Counted from the first letter of the stretch, positions 43,474 to 53,498 are shown. The stretch: 64,000 bases of DNA from Flavobacteriaceae bacterium (GCA_013373635.1 JABXHN010000022.1:62001-126000); one strand, 5' to 3'. Numbers and translations are program-made. Notes: a model not told the origin generated them from the sequence alone.

Positions 43474-44763
43474 TTAATGTCCGTATTTTCCAGAATAGCG
43501 TTTATATAAAGTGGTTTGATGTGTTTCCAATGATAGGGAACGACCATCGATATAAGCTGCGTCTAGTTGATTGGTTCTCATATCAAGAGCATCTCCATTT
43601 GAAATGAATAAGGTGGCTGATTTACCAACTTCCAAACTTCCGTAGTGATCATCAATACCGAGCATTTGAGCAGCTTTAAGAGTAATCATTCCAAGAGCTT
43701 CTTCTTTGTCCATACCTTGTCCGACTACTTGACCAGCGAAGAAAGGTAAGTTTCTAGTCTGAAAATTAGCCTTGTCCATGGTGTGAATTCCTACGTTGAT
43801 ACCAGCATCAGAAAGAAGCTTTGGCAATTTGTAGTAGAAATCGTAATCCGCATCCTCAGTAGGAGGGAGTTTGTGGGTAGCAGCTACAGCAACACTGACG
43901 TTGTTTTCTTTTAAGAAATCTGTGATTTTATAGGCCATAGTTCCTCCAACAATCACAATACGATCGATACCTAATCCTTTAGCTGTTTGAACACCATCGA
44001 TTATTTCTTGCTGGGTATCAGCGTTGATATAAAGCGATTGAGTTCCTTTAAAAAGACCTGCAGTAGCTTCTAATACTTGATTTCTTTCAGTGCTAGAAGC
44101 CTTGTTGTAGGCCTGTGCTTGTTCTAAGAACTCTTTGATGGCAGCAACTTGCTTAGGGTAGTTTGTGTTGGTTTTTAATCCGGGATCTTCTCCTAACCAC
44201 CAGCGTCCTCTTGAAAAAGAACTTGGCCAGTTGAGGTGTATAGCGTCATCGGCTTTAACTGTTGCATCTTCCCAATTCCATCCGTCCAGTTGCATCACCG
44301 ATGAGGATCCAGAAATGATTCCTCCTTTTGGAGCAACTTGAGCGAGTAAAATACCGTTAGGACGCATGCTTTCGATTACTTTTGATTCAGCATTGTATGC
44401 AATTTGAGATCGAACGTGAGGGATAAAATCTCCAAGTTCATCTTCGTCATCAGAAGCTCTAACTGCATCTACCTCTACAAGTCCTAGAGAAGTCTCCAAA
44501 GCGATTAATCCTGGATATAGATCTTTGCCTGAAGCGTCGATTACTGTTCCCTTAGTGGGAGTATTGGCATCTCCAATGGCAGTGATAATTCCATTTTCAA
44601 ATACCAGAGTCGCATTGGCGAGCACCTCACCGTTTCCGATATGGGCGGTAGCACCAACAATACTAATGGGCTGTGTTTGTTTAGCTCCTGGTGTCTGTTG
44701 TGCCTTTACTACTAGGACTACAAGTGCTAGTAGAAGTGTGCTTATAATTCTTGTCTTTTTCAT
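43474..44763 (-). CDS. Exported amidohydrolase-like protein lacking the HxH metal motif
   Basis: The 429-residue protein has a signal peptide (1-20, ending VKA) and the composite-domain beta-sandwich plus TIM-barrel layout of amidohydrolases, including the C-terminal GSLEVGKSATLFISNGD. The N-terminal position that normally reads GLIDxHxH is LYPGLIALETSLGL, so two metal-binding histidines are missing and the protein may be catalytically inactive or altered. It follows the 982-residue amidohydrolase gene. ATG 44763 gives the cleanest signal peptide. ATG 44769 or an overlapping GTG 44787 are alternatives. A pseudoenzyme subunit paired with its neighbour is one possibility. Confidence 0.78.
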   Translation of the reverse strand: MKKTRIISTLLLALVVLVVKAQQTPGAKQTQPISIVGATAHIGNGEVLANATLVFENGIITAIGDANTPTKGTVIDASGKDLYPGLIALETSLGLVEVDAVRASDDEDELGDFIPHVRSQIAYNAESKVIESMRPNGILLAQVAPKGGIISGSSSVMQLDGWNWEDATVKADDAIHLNWPSSFSRGRWWLGEDPGLKTNTNYPKQVAAIKEFLEQAQAYNKASSTERNQVLEATAGLFKGTQSLYINADTQQEIIDGVQTAKGLGIDRIVIVGGTMAYKITDFLKENNVSVAVAATHKLPPTEDADYDFYYKLPKLLSDAGINVGIHTMDKANFQTRNLPFFAGQVVGQGMDKEEALGMITLKAAQMLGIDDHYGSLEVGKSATLFISNGDALDMRTNQLDAAYIDGRSLSLETHQTTLYKRYSGKYGH

Positions 44764-44773
44764 AGTCATTGTA

Positions 44774-47722
44774 TTAAAGGGTCTCACAGCTTAGGTATTT
44801 GGTTTCTTGAGTCTTAGGTTTTTGAGTTGGTTTTCCTAAGAGTTTTTCTTGAAGCATCATTTGCATGAGTTCTCCTTTTTGTTTTTGAAGAGTTTTGCGT
44901 TTTGCTAAATCTTCTTCTAAATCAAAATATACTGCACCTTCGATTAACGTCTTTTCAGCTTTCGCATAGACAGACATCGGATGGTCGTTCCAAAGCACTA
45001 AGTCGGCATCCTTACCTTCTTTAATACTTCCAACTCTATGGTCTAAGTGTAAGAGTTTAGCAGGGTTAATAGTAACCATTTTCCAAGCTTCTTCTTCACT
45101 CATTCCTCCGTATTTAACTGTTTTAGCAGCTTCTTGATTGAGTCTTCTGTTCATTTCAGCATCATCAGAATTGATGGCTACAGTTACTCCTTCACGTTGC
45201 ATAATCGCAGCATTGTAGGGAATGGCGTCATTAACCTCAAACTTATAAGCCCACCAATCGCTAAAGGTCGATCCTCCAACACCGTGCTCAGCCATCTTGT
45301 CAGCAACCTTATATCCTTCTAGAATATGGGTGAAGGTGTTTACTCTAAATCCAAATTGTTCTGCTACCTTCATCAACATATTGATCTCCGACTGCACATA
45401 AGAGTGACAAGAGATAAATCGTTCCCCATTGATGATTTGAGCGAGAACCTCAAGTTCTTCATCATATCGTACGTCCTTACCAGCTTTTTTAGCCTTGTCG
45501 TATTCTTTTGCTCTTTGGAAGTAGTTGACAAATAGTTGTTCCACTCCCATTCTCGATTGAGGGAATCTCGAATAACTACTCCAGTTCGATTGTTTTACGT
45601 TTTCACCGAGAGCAAATTTGATAAACTGTGGAGAATTTTCATAAACCAATTCATCGGCTGTGGCTCCCCATTTAGTCTTTATGATTGCAGATCGACCACC
45701 AATTGGATTGGCAGATCCGTGAAGCAATTGAAGGGAGGTAACTCCTCCTGCAAGAGAGCGATAGATTCCAGGGTGATTGGAGTCAATAGCATCTTCCATT
45801 TTTACTTCAGCAGTTGAATTGTGACCAGCTTCATTAACTGCACTAAGCGCTAAATGAGAGTGTTCGTCAATAATTCCTGCAGTTAAGTGTTTTCCAGTTG
45901 CATCGATTACTTGAGCGTTTCTAGCACTGAGATTGGTTCCAATCTTAGCAATTTTTCCATCCTTTACCAAGACGTCTGTATGCTCTAAGATTCCAGCAGC
46001 TTCACTGGTCCAAACAGTTGCATTTTTAAACAAAATAGTTTGTTGTTTTGGAAGCTGAATATTACCGAATGCTTTATTAGGATAGCTAACAGGCATTAAC
46101 TCATGAGTGTTGTATTGTTGACCTTTATCGCTTTTTTGATCAGCATTCGCATCCTTTGTAGCAGTAAATTTAAAGTCAGAACCATCAGTTGCAATTCCCA
46201 TACCACTAAATGAACCAGCTTTATCAATTCTAGCTGATAATAGGTATTTAGCAGACTTATCTTCATTATCAACACTGAGCTCCATCCATGAATCTGCATA
46301 GTTGAACTTAGAATTGAGTTTAATAGAATCTTTAAAGACTTTAACAGATGGTTTATCCTTACTACCGCTAATTTCTAATTTTAAATTAGTGCTGTGAATC
46401 GCAAGAGAGTAGTTTCCTCTGATATCTACATCGTTTTCATCTTCAATCACATAAGCAGTACCTTGAGTCCAGTTTTGAAACAACTTTGTATCCGCTTCAA
46501 AAAGATCTCCTGAAGTGATTAAAAAGTTTGCTAAATATCCAGCTTTGAGTTGTCCAATATTCGATTGTTTTAAGATTCGAGCAGGAGCAGTCGTCAAGGC
46601 TTCCAATGCTTTGTTTTTTGACAATCCATAGGCGACTGCTAAACGCATATTGGAAAGCAGATCTTTAGGATTCTTGAGTTTGTGAGCTGTAAAGGCGAAA
46701 GGAATGCCATTCTCTTCTAATACCTTAGGATTCGAAGGAGCTTGGTTCCACTCCAAAAGTTGTTCTAAGGATAAGATCTCCGCCTCAGCAGGATTGGATA
46801 CATCATAAGCCTTTGGAAAATCTAATGGTACAATTAGTGTCGCACCACTAGCTTTAACCTTTTGAGGATTTTTATAAGAATCACCACCGGAAAGAATGGT
46901 GTATTGAACCGCATTTTGATCACCTAACTTATCAACTCTAAGCAAATTGTCTAAACTTCCTGCTTCAAAAATTTGTGGAAGGCTTTTATTGGATAAAAAG
47001 GCCTCAATCGAGCGATCTTTTGTTTGACTTTTCCCCTGTGCATACCATTTAGAATCAGCGTAAAACTGTCTCAGTAATGCGAGAGATCCCATCAGTGAAG
47101 TAGGGTAGGATTGATTTGAAGTTATTGATTTTGAAAGAGAAAAGTACTGAGCAGATTTATTTGAGAGTACACGTACGCTATTGGAAGCATCTAAGTTTAA
47201 GGAAACCAAGGTTCCTGTACCTCTGACAATACCATCTGAAACAAAGCTGTTGACTACTCCAAATCCTGATTGAAGTAATTTTTCAGCATCCTTTTTAGAG
47301 AATGAAAATCCTTCTATGGTATTTTGATCACTCATGATATGATCATTCCAATAGAAGCCTTCTCTCGAAGGTTCGTACTGAGCTGATCTTCCGTTGGAAG
47401 AGGCTCTTTTGGGTTTTTTAGCACCAAAATTACTGTATGCATCTATAAATGATGGATAAATGTGTTTTCCGCTAAGGTCTTTAACAACTGAATTAGCAGG
47501 TATTTGAACAGATGTTCCTACACTTACAACTCTACCGTCATGAACTAAAAGAGTTGCGTTTTGTAGTGTTTGTGAAGGACTGGTGTGAATAGTAGCATTG
47601 GTAAAGGCGTAAAAGTTGTTGTTTTTTACTTTGACACCATCGTGTTTGGGAAAGTACTCCTGTGCGGATACCATACCGAAACTACTAAAAACCAGACAAA
47701 CCAAGAGTTTGTTGAGTTTCAT
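44774..47722 (-). CDS. Exported double amidohydrolase
   Basis: The 982-residue protein (signal peptide 1-20) contains two amidohydrolase modules. The first (about 30-445) has DAYSNFG (94-100) where HxH should be, and is degenerate. The second (about 570-950) keeps the motif DEHSHLA (His621, His623), a His in ISCHSY, a His in TFTHILEG and the Asp in INSDDAE, so it looks active. The substrate is unknown; relatives include imidazolonepropionase- and dipeptidase-type enzymes. It is periplasmic. The next gene encodes a third, again degenerate, module. Confidence 0.82.
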   Translation of the reverse strand: MKLNKLLVCLVFSSFGMVSAQEYFPKHDGVKVKNNNFYAFTNATIHTSPSQTLQNATLLVHDGRVVSVGTSVQIPANSVVKDLSGKHIYPSFIDAYSNFGAKKPKRASSNGRSAQYEPSREGFYWNDHIMSDQNTIEGFSFSKKDAEKLLQSGFGVVNSFVSDGIVRGTGTLVSLNLDASNSVRVLSNKSAQYFSLSKSITSNQSYPTSLMGSLALLRQFYADSKWYAQGKSQTKDRSIEAFLSNKSLPQIFEAGSLDNLLRVDKLGDQNAVQYTILSGGDSYKNPQKVKASGATLIVPLDFPKAYDVSNPAEAEILSLEQLLEWNQAPSNPKVLEENGIPFAFTAHKLKNPKDLLSNMRLAVAYGLSKNKALEALTTAPARILKQSNIGQLKAGYLANFLITSGDLFEADTKLFQNWTQGTAYVIEDENDVDIRGNYSLAIHSTNLKLEISGSKDKPSVKVFKDSIKLNSKFNYADSWMELSVDNEDKSAKYLLSARIDKAGSFSGMGIATDGSDFKFTATKDANADQKSDKGQQYNTHELMPVSYPNKAFGNIQLPKQQTILFKNATVWTSEAAGILEHTDVLVKDGKIAKIGTNLSARNAQVIDATGKHLTAGIIDEHSHLALSAVNEAGHNSTAEVKMEDAIDSNHPGIYRSLAGGVTSLQLLHGSANPIGGRSAIIKTKWGATADELVYENSPQFIKFALGENVKQSNWSSYSRFPQSRMGVEQLFVNYFQRAKEYDKAKKAGKDVRYDEELEVLAQIINGERFISCHSYVQSEINMLMKVAEQFGFRVNTFTHILEGYKVADKMAEHGVGGSTFSDWWAYKFEVNDAIPYNAAIMQREGVTVAINSDDAEMNRRLNQEAAKTVKYGGMSEEEAWKMVTINPAKLLHLDHRVGSIKEGKDADLVLWNDHPMSVYAKAEKTLIEGAVYFDLEEDLAKRKTLQKQKGELMQMMLQEKLLGKPTQKPKTQETKYLSCETL

Positions 47723-47790
47723 ATGAAGGTTTTTTTAAAGTTAGAACTATAAAGATAATAGAAGTTCTGATTCAAAAAAATAAGGCTATA

Positions 47791-47816
47791 AAAAAACCTC
47801 CAAATAGGAGGCTTTT
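47791..47816 (-). terminator. Terminator after the peptidyl-prolyl isomerase gene
   Basis: Minus strand: CCTCC (47807-47811) pairs with GGAGG (47797-47801), flanked by A/T pairs, then a seven-T run, 20 bases after the stop. Confidence 0.75.
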
Positions 47817-47836
47817 GATATTGTAAAAAAGAACGA

Positions 47837-48946
47837 TTATTCTTTAACTCTTGATACCACTTCAACATCAAAGATGACAGAAGCGTTTGGAGGAATGACG
47901 TTACCTGCTCCATTTTCTCCCCATCCTAAGTGTGGAGGAATGAATAGTCTCACTTTTTGACCGATCTCCATAAGGAGTAAACCTTCTTTAAATCCTGTGA
48001 TTAAATTAGCTTCCATACTACATTCCATAGGGATTGGGCTGTAACCTCCAGCATTTTTTCTGTTGGCACTAAACTTACCGTGTTCCATTGAAATGTTTTC
48101 AATATTGGAATCGAAGAGGGCTCCAGATTCAAAATAACCTGCATAGGATACATTGACCATATCTCCATTTTTGATTTTTTCTCCGTTTCCTTCTTTCAAA
48201 ACGTATACCCCTAATCCAGAATCAGTACGCATAGCTTCAGCCTTTTGAGCTTCAGCCTCTTTAGCCCAATCAGAAGTTTTAGCTTCGTAATTAGCTTGAG
48301 CTTGTTTTTCTTCTTCAAAGTAATCCGCCATAATCTTATTGGCATCGAAAGAGTTTGCAGCAGCACCATTTCTGTAAATGTCGATATGCTTGATGTAAAG
48401 ATCTTCAACAGGACGATCTGACTCAGTAGCAACATTGGCAATAGAATCAACCACATTGAGACCTTCTACTACTTTTCCAAAAACAGAATGTCTACCATCT
48501 AAATAAGGAGTTGGCGTGTGAGTGATAAAAAATTGAGATCCATTAGTTCCGGGACCTGCATTGGCCATAGATAAAATCCCTTTGTCATTATGAGATAAGG
48601 TTTCGTCAAATTCATCTTTAAAACGGTACCCTGGGCCACCCATACCTGTTCCTTGAGGATCACCAGTTTGAATCATAAAATCTTTGATGACACGGTGAAA
48701 CAAAATGGAATCATAGAATGATTTCCCTTTGTATTGTTCATCTACAAATTGATTGGTTCCTTCAGCAAGGCTCACAAAATTTGCTGTTGTAACAGGTGTT
48801 TTTTCATATTCTAATTTGAGAATCATCGCTCCTAAATCGGTATCGATCTTAGCAAAAATTCCATCTCCTAAGTCAGCTCTTGGACTGGTGTTACAACTTT
48901 GGATTAGAAGTGCAACTAAAGCAAAAAATCCTAATAGTTTTTTCAT
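47837..48946 (-). CDS. Cyclophilin-FKBP fusion peptidyl-prolyl isomerase lipoprotein
   Basis: The 369-residue protein carries a lipoprotein signal (hydrophobic 4-15, acylation Cys18 in IQSCN). A cyclophilin domain occupies about residues 28-195 (FHRVIKDFMIQTGDPQGTG, GTNGSQFFITHTPTPYLDG), with a helical linker at 200-245. An FKBP domain (about 250-366) shows VNVSYAGYFESGALFDS and LGWGENGAGNVIPPNASVIFDVE. Both should catalyse proline isomerisation in secreted proteins. The DHH phosphoesterase gene lies upstream and ndk nearby. In gliding Flavobacterium a related FKBP lipoprotein, GldI, is needed for motility, but whether this protein is its counterpart is unclear. Confidence 0.88.
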   Translation of the reverse strand: MKKLLGFFALVALLIQSCNTSPRADLGDGIFAKIDTDLGAMILKLEYEKTPVTTANFVSLAEGTNQFVDEQYKGKSFYDSILFHRVIKDFMIQTGDPQGTGMGGPGYRFKDEFDETLSHNDKGILSMANAGPGTNGSQFFITHTPTPYLDGRHSVFGKVVEGLNVVDSIANVATESDRPVEDLYIKHIDIYRNGAAANSFDANKIMADYFEEEKQAQANYEAKTSDWAKEAEAQKAEAMRTDSGLGVYVLKEGNGEKIKNGDMVNVSYAGYFESGALFDSNIENISMEHGKFSANRKNAGGYSPIPMECSMEANLITGFKEGLLLMEIGQKVRLFIPPHLGWGENGAGNVIPPNASVIFDVEVVSRVKE

Positions 48947-49022
48947 TGGTACGTATTGTTTATTGTTTGAATTTTAAAAGTGGAAAGTTAAATTAATTCT
49001 AGGAATTCTAGTAGTTTTTAAC

Positions 49023-50042
49023 TTATTGATTTAATTTTTCTAAATACTGAGGGAGTAGTGATTTAAATCGCTCAATGGTTGTTTCTAAGCTATCATTTGA
49101 TTTACCCCCGGCAGCATTGTCGTGACCACCACCCTCAAAATGAGCTCTTGCAAATTCATTTACTGAAAAATTACCCTGAGATCTAAAGGATATTTTGATA
49201 ATTCCTTCGTCTTTGTGTTCGATAAAAATGACAGAAAAAATAATTCCTTTAAGAGATAAACCGTAATTGACAAGGCCTTCGGTATCTCCTTTTTTATAGT
49301 AGTGTTGCTCTAATTCTTCAGCTGAGAGCCTGAGAATTGCAGTATTGTAATCTCTGAGAACTTCCATAGAGGAGAGGCAACATCCCAAAAGTTCTAATTT
49401 GCTCTGATCGTTGGTGTCGTAGATCTCTTGATGTATTTTAAAGTGATCTACCCCCAATTCCATTAAATGAGCAGCAATTTGATGGGTAGTCGCTGTGGTA
49501 TTTGGAAATTTAAATTGCCCAGTGTCGGTTAAGATTCCTGTATAGATACAAGTGGCAATATTTTTATCGATGAGCGCCAAAGCTCCAAATTGATTGATAA
49601 AGTGATAGACCATTTCAGAGGTGGAACTCATTGAGGTGTCTGAATACATAAATTCAGCATAGTCAGAAGGCTGTTGATGATGATCAATCATGATATAGGT
49701 AGCTTTCTTTTTGTGAAGTACTGCTTCCATTTCACTTCCTGTTCTTGAAAAGTCATTAAAGTCGAGTGTGAATATAAGCTCAGCTTCATCGATGAGTTTT
49801 AAAGCTTGTTCTTTTTGTCTGTCAAAAAGTACCACAGACTCAAAGCCAGGTAACCACTGTAAAAAAGAAGGTGCCTCATTAGGGGAAATGACAACGGCAT
49901 TTGCTCCCATTTTATTTAAAAAGGAACAGAGGGCAAGCGTAGATCCCATCGCATCTCCATCTGGGTTTCTATGAGGGATCACTACGCATTTCTTTCTCGG
50001 TATTAAATAATCTTTAAATTTGATGTAATCTTCATTTTTCAT
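49023..50042 (-). CDS. DHH-family phosphoesterase (NrnA-like)
   Basis: The 339-residue protein has the DHH-domain metal motifs HRNPDGDAMGS (24-34), TLDFNDF near 93-99, the signature IDHHQQP near 117-123, and a DHHA1 domain with GGGHDNAAGG near 305-314. NrnA-type enzymes degrade nano-RNAs (2-5 nt) and dephosphorylate pAp, a by-product of sulfate assimilation. All catalytic residues are present. It is divergent from the PhoD-like gene and upstream of the isomerase. Confidence 0.9.
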   Translation of the reverse strand: MKNEDYIKFKDYLIPRKKCVVIPHRNPDGDAMGSTLALCSFLNKMGANAVVISPNEAPSFLQWLPGFESVVLFDRQKEQALKLIDEAELIFTLDFNDFSRTGSEMEAVLHKKKATYIMIDHHQQPSDYAEFMYSDTSMSSTSEMVYHFINQFGALALIDKNIATCIYTGILTDTGQFKFPNTTATTHQIAAHLMELGVDHFKIHQEIYDTNDQSKLELLGCCLSSMEVLRDYNTAILRLSAEELEQHYYKKGDTEGLVNYGLSLKGIIFSVIFIEHKDEGIIKISFRSQGNFSVNEFARAHFEGGGHDNAAGGKSNDSLETTIERFKSLLPQYLEKLNQ

Positions 50043-50096
50043 GCTCGTAAAGATACAATTAATTCATACATTTAAGGATTAAAACAGCTTCTATTG

Positions 50097-51131
50097 ATGA
50101 AAACAACAACTGTACTTGGACTCGTATTTGCACTTGTAATAATGAGTTGTAAAAATGAACAAAAACAAGAGGTCGCCAATGAAAAGAATTTTGATTTTTC
50201 AATTGCTGTAGGTTCTTGTAACAATGTGAGTTTGCCAAATGAACTCTGGGATGATATGATCGATTTAAATCCAGATGTCTTTGTTTGGGGTGGAGATATT
50301 GTCTACGCTGATGGAGGCGATATGAATACCCTGAAACTTCAATACGAACAACAAAATAACGATGCTGCTTATCAAAAACTAAAAGAGCAAACAGAAGTGA
50401 TTGGAACCTGGGATGATCACGATTACGGGCTCAATGATGGAGGTCGAAATTTTGAAGATAAGGATGAAAGCCAACAACTCTTTTTAGATTTCTTAGGAGT
50501 TTCAAATGAGGATCCCAGAAGAAATCAACAGGGGGTTTATCACTCGAAAACCTATCAAGTCAAAGATGCGAAGATAAAAGTCATTGTATTGGATACTCGT
50601 TATTTTAGATCAGATCTCACCAAGGACCCCTCTGGAGAAAAGCGCTATATCCCCAATCCAAACTCAGAGGGAACCATGCTCGGTGATGCTCAGTGGAGCT
50701 GGTTAGAACAAGAACTATTAGAGCCCAGAATCGATTATAACGTCATCATCAGTAGCATTCAATTTTTATCCTCTGAACACGGATTTGAATCTTGGGGAAA
50801 TATGCCGCATGAAGTTCAAAAATTTACAGATTTATTAAAGTCTACTGGGGCTTCTAATGTGATGATTGTATCAGGAGATCGTCATATTTCAGAATTTTCA
50901 AAATTAAATAATGAGGATCTCGCTTATCCTCTAGTAGATTTTACTTCAAGCGGACTCACTCATTCCTATACGAGTTTTGAGTCTGAAACCAACCCCTATA
51001 GAGTAGGAGAAGTAGTTTCCGATCGCAGCTTTGGTTTATTGGGATTTAATCTAAAAGCTAAAAGAGTTTCTTTTAGTATTCATTTAGATTCACTGCCGTT
51101 TAAACAAGAGCTTTTGATCAACTACAACTAA
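50097..51131 (+). CDS. PhoD-like alkaline phosphatase family lipoprotein
   Basis: The 344-residue protein has a lipoprotein signal (acylation Cys18 in VIMSCKNE) and the PhoD-type metallophosphoesterase motifs GGDIVYADGG near 63-72, GTWDDHDYGLNDGG near 99-112 and SGDRHISEF near 255-263. It is probably an outer-membrane or periplasmic phosphomonoesterase/phosphodiesterase. The ATG at 50097 is preceded by an in-frame TTG, which is less likely. It is divergent from the DHH gene and precedes ndk by 69 bases. Confidence 0.87.
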   Translation: MKTTTVLGLVFALVIMSCKNEQKQEVANEKNFDFSIAVGSCNNVSLPNELWDDMIDLNPDVFVWGGDIVYADGGDMNTLKLQYEQQNNDAAYQKLKEQTEVIGTWDDHDYGLNDGGRNFEDKDESQQLFLDFLGVSNEDPRRNQQGVYHSKTYQVKDAKIKVIVLDTRYFRSDLTKDPSGEKRYIPNPNSEGTMLGDAQWSWLEQELLEPRIDYNVIISSIQFLSSEHGFESWGNMPHEVQKFTDLLKSTGASNVMIVSGDRHISEFSKLNNEDLAYPLVDFTSSGLTHSYTSFESETNPYRVGEVVSDRSFGLLGFNLKAKRVSFSIHLDSLPFKQELLINYN

Positions 51132-51200
51132 GATCAAACTAAATGTAAATTTTGTTTGGATATTTACTTAAAGACTGTAATTTCGCCAAAAATTTAACAA

Positions 51201-51623
51201 ATGATCTCAAATAGAACCTTCACAATGATCAAACCTGATGCCACAGCAAAAGGGCATATCGGCGCTATCTTACAAATGATCAATGAAGCTGGATTTAAAA
51301 TTGTAGCTCTTAAAATGACACGTCTTACAGATGAGGATGCTAGATCGTTTTACAGTATTCATCAGGACAAACCATTTTTCGAAGGCTTAGTTGATTTTAT
51401 GACTTCTGGAAAAATTGTTGCAGCAATTTTAGAAAAGGAAAATGCTGTTGAGGACTTCAGAACACTATTGGGATCTACTAATCCACAAGAAGCGGCACCA
51501 GGAACTATCAGAAATAAATTTGCTGAATCTATTTCTTACAATGCGGTTCACGGTTCTGATTCTGATGAAAACGCTCAGATTGAATCTGAATTTTTCTTCG
51601 TAGAAGAAGAGGTTTACGCCTAA
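51201..51623 (+). CDS. ndk: Nucleoside diphosphate kinase
   Basis: The 140-residue enzyme transfers the gamma phosphate between nucleoside triphosphates and diphosphates through a phosphohistidine. The catalytic His117 lies in the family signature NAVHGSDS, and the N-terminus shows TMIKPDAT (8-15). The length is standard. A -7-like TAATTTCG (one mismatch) lies upstream, near 51178. The stop is immediately followed by the convergent DUF721 gene. Confidence 0.96.
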   Translation: MISNRTFTMIKPDATAKGHIGAILQMINEAGFKIVALKMTRLTDEDARSFYSIHQDKPFFEGLVDFMTSGKIVAAILEKENAVEDFRTLLGSTNPQEAAPGTIRNKFAESISYNAVHGSDSDENAQIESEFFFVEEEVYA

Positions 51624-51911
51624 TTAGCGTAGTACAACTTTTGTGATGAGTTCTTTACCAAGAGCCTCATTCATCATTTGAATAATCTTTGTTTTACCGT
51701 AGGATAATTCTTCTCTCAGAACTGCAGAGGAAAGACTAACAAAAAGGGTTTTGTTGCTCAATTGTATACTTTGAGTGTAATTTGCAACACCTGATCCCAT
51801 CTGTTGTTTCCACAAATCTACAATTCTTACATTGTCGATTCCTTGTTCGAGTTTATTGTCTTTGATAAATTCTTTTAGTACCTCTGATATGTTTTCAGGA
51901 TCTTTACTCAT
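51624..51911 (-). CDS. DUF721 (DciA-like) protein
   Basis: The 95-residue protein fits DUF721, whose proteobacterial member DciA loads the replicative helicase DnaB. Conserved features are the N-terminal amphipathic helix (ISEVLKEFIKDNKLEQG) and the WKQQMG and LREELSYGKTKII blocks. The frame is open 18 codons further upstream, but ATG 51911 overlaps the upstream lipoprotein stop by 8 bases (ATGAGTAA) and starts the conserved part. The recF neighbourhood fits a replication role; helicase loading itself is inference. Confidence 0.83.
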   Translation of the reverse strand: MSKDPENISEVLKEFIKDNKLEQGIDNVRIVDLWKQQMGSGVANYTQSIQLSNKTLFVSLSSAVLREELSYGKTKIIQMMNEALGKELITKVVLR

Positions 51912-52311
51912 TGGGTGTGATTGATAAAGGTTCAAAAGCTTTATAGTGAAAGTTTGTAGAATCAAGTGTTTGAATGATGAGCTGTTTACTGTTTAATCGA
52001 CTTATTTTTTCCCTAATTCCATTTTCAAAATTTAGAAACACTCCTTCTTCAGTAGTTTCTACAGAAAATAGTTGACTGTCATTCGAGGATTTAAAACTTC
52101 CGTCAAGTTGTGGTTGAACTTTTTTGACAAAGCCTTTGCCGTCTTGATATTGAAAATAATCTACGGTTAAATTCATAGCGTATTTCTTCTTGGTCGCATT
52201 GGCGAACATCACGTGATCAATTTCCCAATAACCATTGAGTTCTTCTAGTTGAATCTCTTGTCCACAAGAGCTGAGTACAATCAGTGATAAGATAAAAATT
52301 ACTTTTTTCAT
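51904..52311 (-). CDS. Small lipoprotein in the recF-DUF721 run
   Basis: A 135-residue protein with a lipoprotein signal (hydrophobic 4-14, acylation Cys16 in SSCGQE). The mature part is predicted beta-rich ([24 protein letters not shown]) and resembles small lipocalin-like flavobacterial lipoproteins. No enzymatic motif is visible. It overlaps recF by 4 bases and DUF721 by 8, so all three are co-translated; why a lipoprotein sits between two replication genes is not known. Confidence 0.78.
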   Translation of the reverse strand: MKKVIFILSLIVLSSCGQEIQLEELNGYWEIDHVMFANATKKKYAMNLTVDYFQYQDGKGFVKKVQPQLDGSFKSSNDSQLFSVETTEEGVFLNFENGIREKISRLNSKQLIIQTLDSTNFHYKAFEPLSITPNE

Positions 52312-53390
52312 TGCAATTCAATTAATGCATAGGACTGATCAGTGGACTTAATGACTTCTTCAGTTCGATCTCTATGAGTGTCAGAAATAAAGATCTGTCC
52401 ATAGGTGTCCATGTTGACAAGTTTGATAAGCTGAGCAACACGCTGATCGTCTAATTTGTCAAAGATATCATCTAATAATAAGATGGGGTTGGTTTTTAAT
52501 CGTTCTTTGATAAATGCGTATTGAGCGAGCTTTAAAGCGATTAAGAATGATTTTTGTTGTCCCTGTGATCCAAACTTCTTAATGGGATAATTTCCAATTT
52601 TAAATTTGATATCATCCTTATGGGTTCCTACAGTTGTGTATTGTAGTATTCGGTCTCGTTGAAGGTTCGATTGCAATAAATCTTCAATAGTAGCATCGTG
52701 TAATTGACTTTTATAACTCAAAGAGACTTCTTCTTTGTCCTTTGAGATTTTTCGGTATTGCTCCTGAAAAATAGGGGCAAGTTTTTCGATAAAATCTTTT
52801 CGTACCTTATAGATTTCTGTTGCCAAACCAGCAAGTTGGTGGTTGTATACCTCAAGGGTGTCGTTGTTAAAAGTTTGGTTAAGCGCAAAGTATTTGAGTA
52901 AGGCGTTTCTCTGGGCGACAATTTTATTGTAGGAAATTAAATTGTCTAAGTACATCTTGTCCGATTGTGCGATAACACCATCGATAAATTTTCTTCTGGT
53001 TTCACTTCCTTCGACTATTAAGTCGCGATCCGATGGAGAAATAATGACTAGCGGTAAAAAACCGATATGATCCGATAGCTTCTCATAGATTTTGGCATTT
53101 CTCTTTAGAATTTTTTTAGAGCCTTTTTTTAAACTACATACAATTTTTTCTTCCTTTTGATCTTTATCAAAAACTCCTTCAACAACAAAAAAGTCTTCTC
53201 CGTGTTTGATATTCTGAGAGGATAACGGATTAAAGTAACTCTTTCCAAATGCCAAATAATAAATGGCGTCCAAGGCATTTGTTTTGCCCACTCCGTTCAT
53301 CCCTACAAAACAGTTGATTTTTTTGTCAAACTGAAAATCAGCTGAGTCAAAATTCTTGAAATTAAGCAGAGAAAGCTGTTTTAAAATCAT
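52308..53390 (-). CDS. recF: DNA replication and repair protein RecF
   Basis: The 360-residue SMC-like ATPase loads RecA at single-strand gaps. It has Walker A GMNGVGKT (30-37), the ABC signature [17 protein letters not shown] near 272-288, and Walker [15 protein letters not shown] near 302-315. It is the first gene of the recF-lipoprotein-DUF721 run, overlapping the next gene by 4 bases (ATGA). A -7-like sequence lies upstream but has only one of the two N positions. Confidence 0.93.
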   Translation of the reverse strand: MILKQLSLLNFKNFDSADFQFDKKINCFVGMNGVGKTNALDAIYYLAFGKSYFNPLSSQNIKHGEDFFVVEGVFDKDQKEEKIVCSLKKGSKKILKRNAKIYEKLSDHIGFLPLVIISPSDRDLIVEGSETRRKFIDGVIAQSDKMYLDNLISYNKIVAQRNALLKYFALNQTFNNDTLEVYNHQLAGLATEIYKVRKDFIEKLAPIFQEQYRKISKDKEEVSLSYKSQLHDATIEDLLQSNLQRDRILQYTTVGTHKDDIKFKIGNYPIKKFGSQGQQKSFLIALKLAQYAFIKERLKTNPILLLDDIFDKLDDQRVAQLIKLVNMDTYGQIFISDTHRDRTEEVIKSTDQSYALIELQ

Positions 53391-53471
53391 AAATTGGAGG
53401 CAGATTTAATAGTTTGTGCAAATTATCGAAAATTAACGGATAAATAAGCTTTTGAATTTGGATAAAAAAAT

Positions 53472-53479
53472 TATTTTTG
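53472..53479 (+). promoter_or_regulatory. Promoter of the TPR-ribH operon
   Basis: TTG (53452-53454), a 17-base spacer and TATTTTTG (53472-53479) form a complete flavobacterial promoter 19 bases before the TPR gene's ATG. Confidence 0.6.
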
Positions 53480-53498
53480 CTCATCAAAGAAAACAAAT

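Noticed and set aside
47719-47913. 64-codon minus-strand frame spanning the isomerase terminator
   Set aside because: It overlaps the 3' end of the isomerase gene in another frame and its intrinsic terminator, and has no similarity to a known family.
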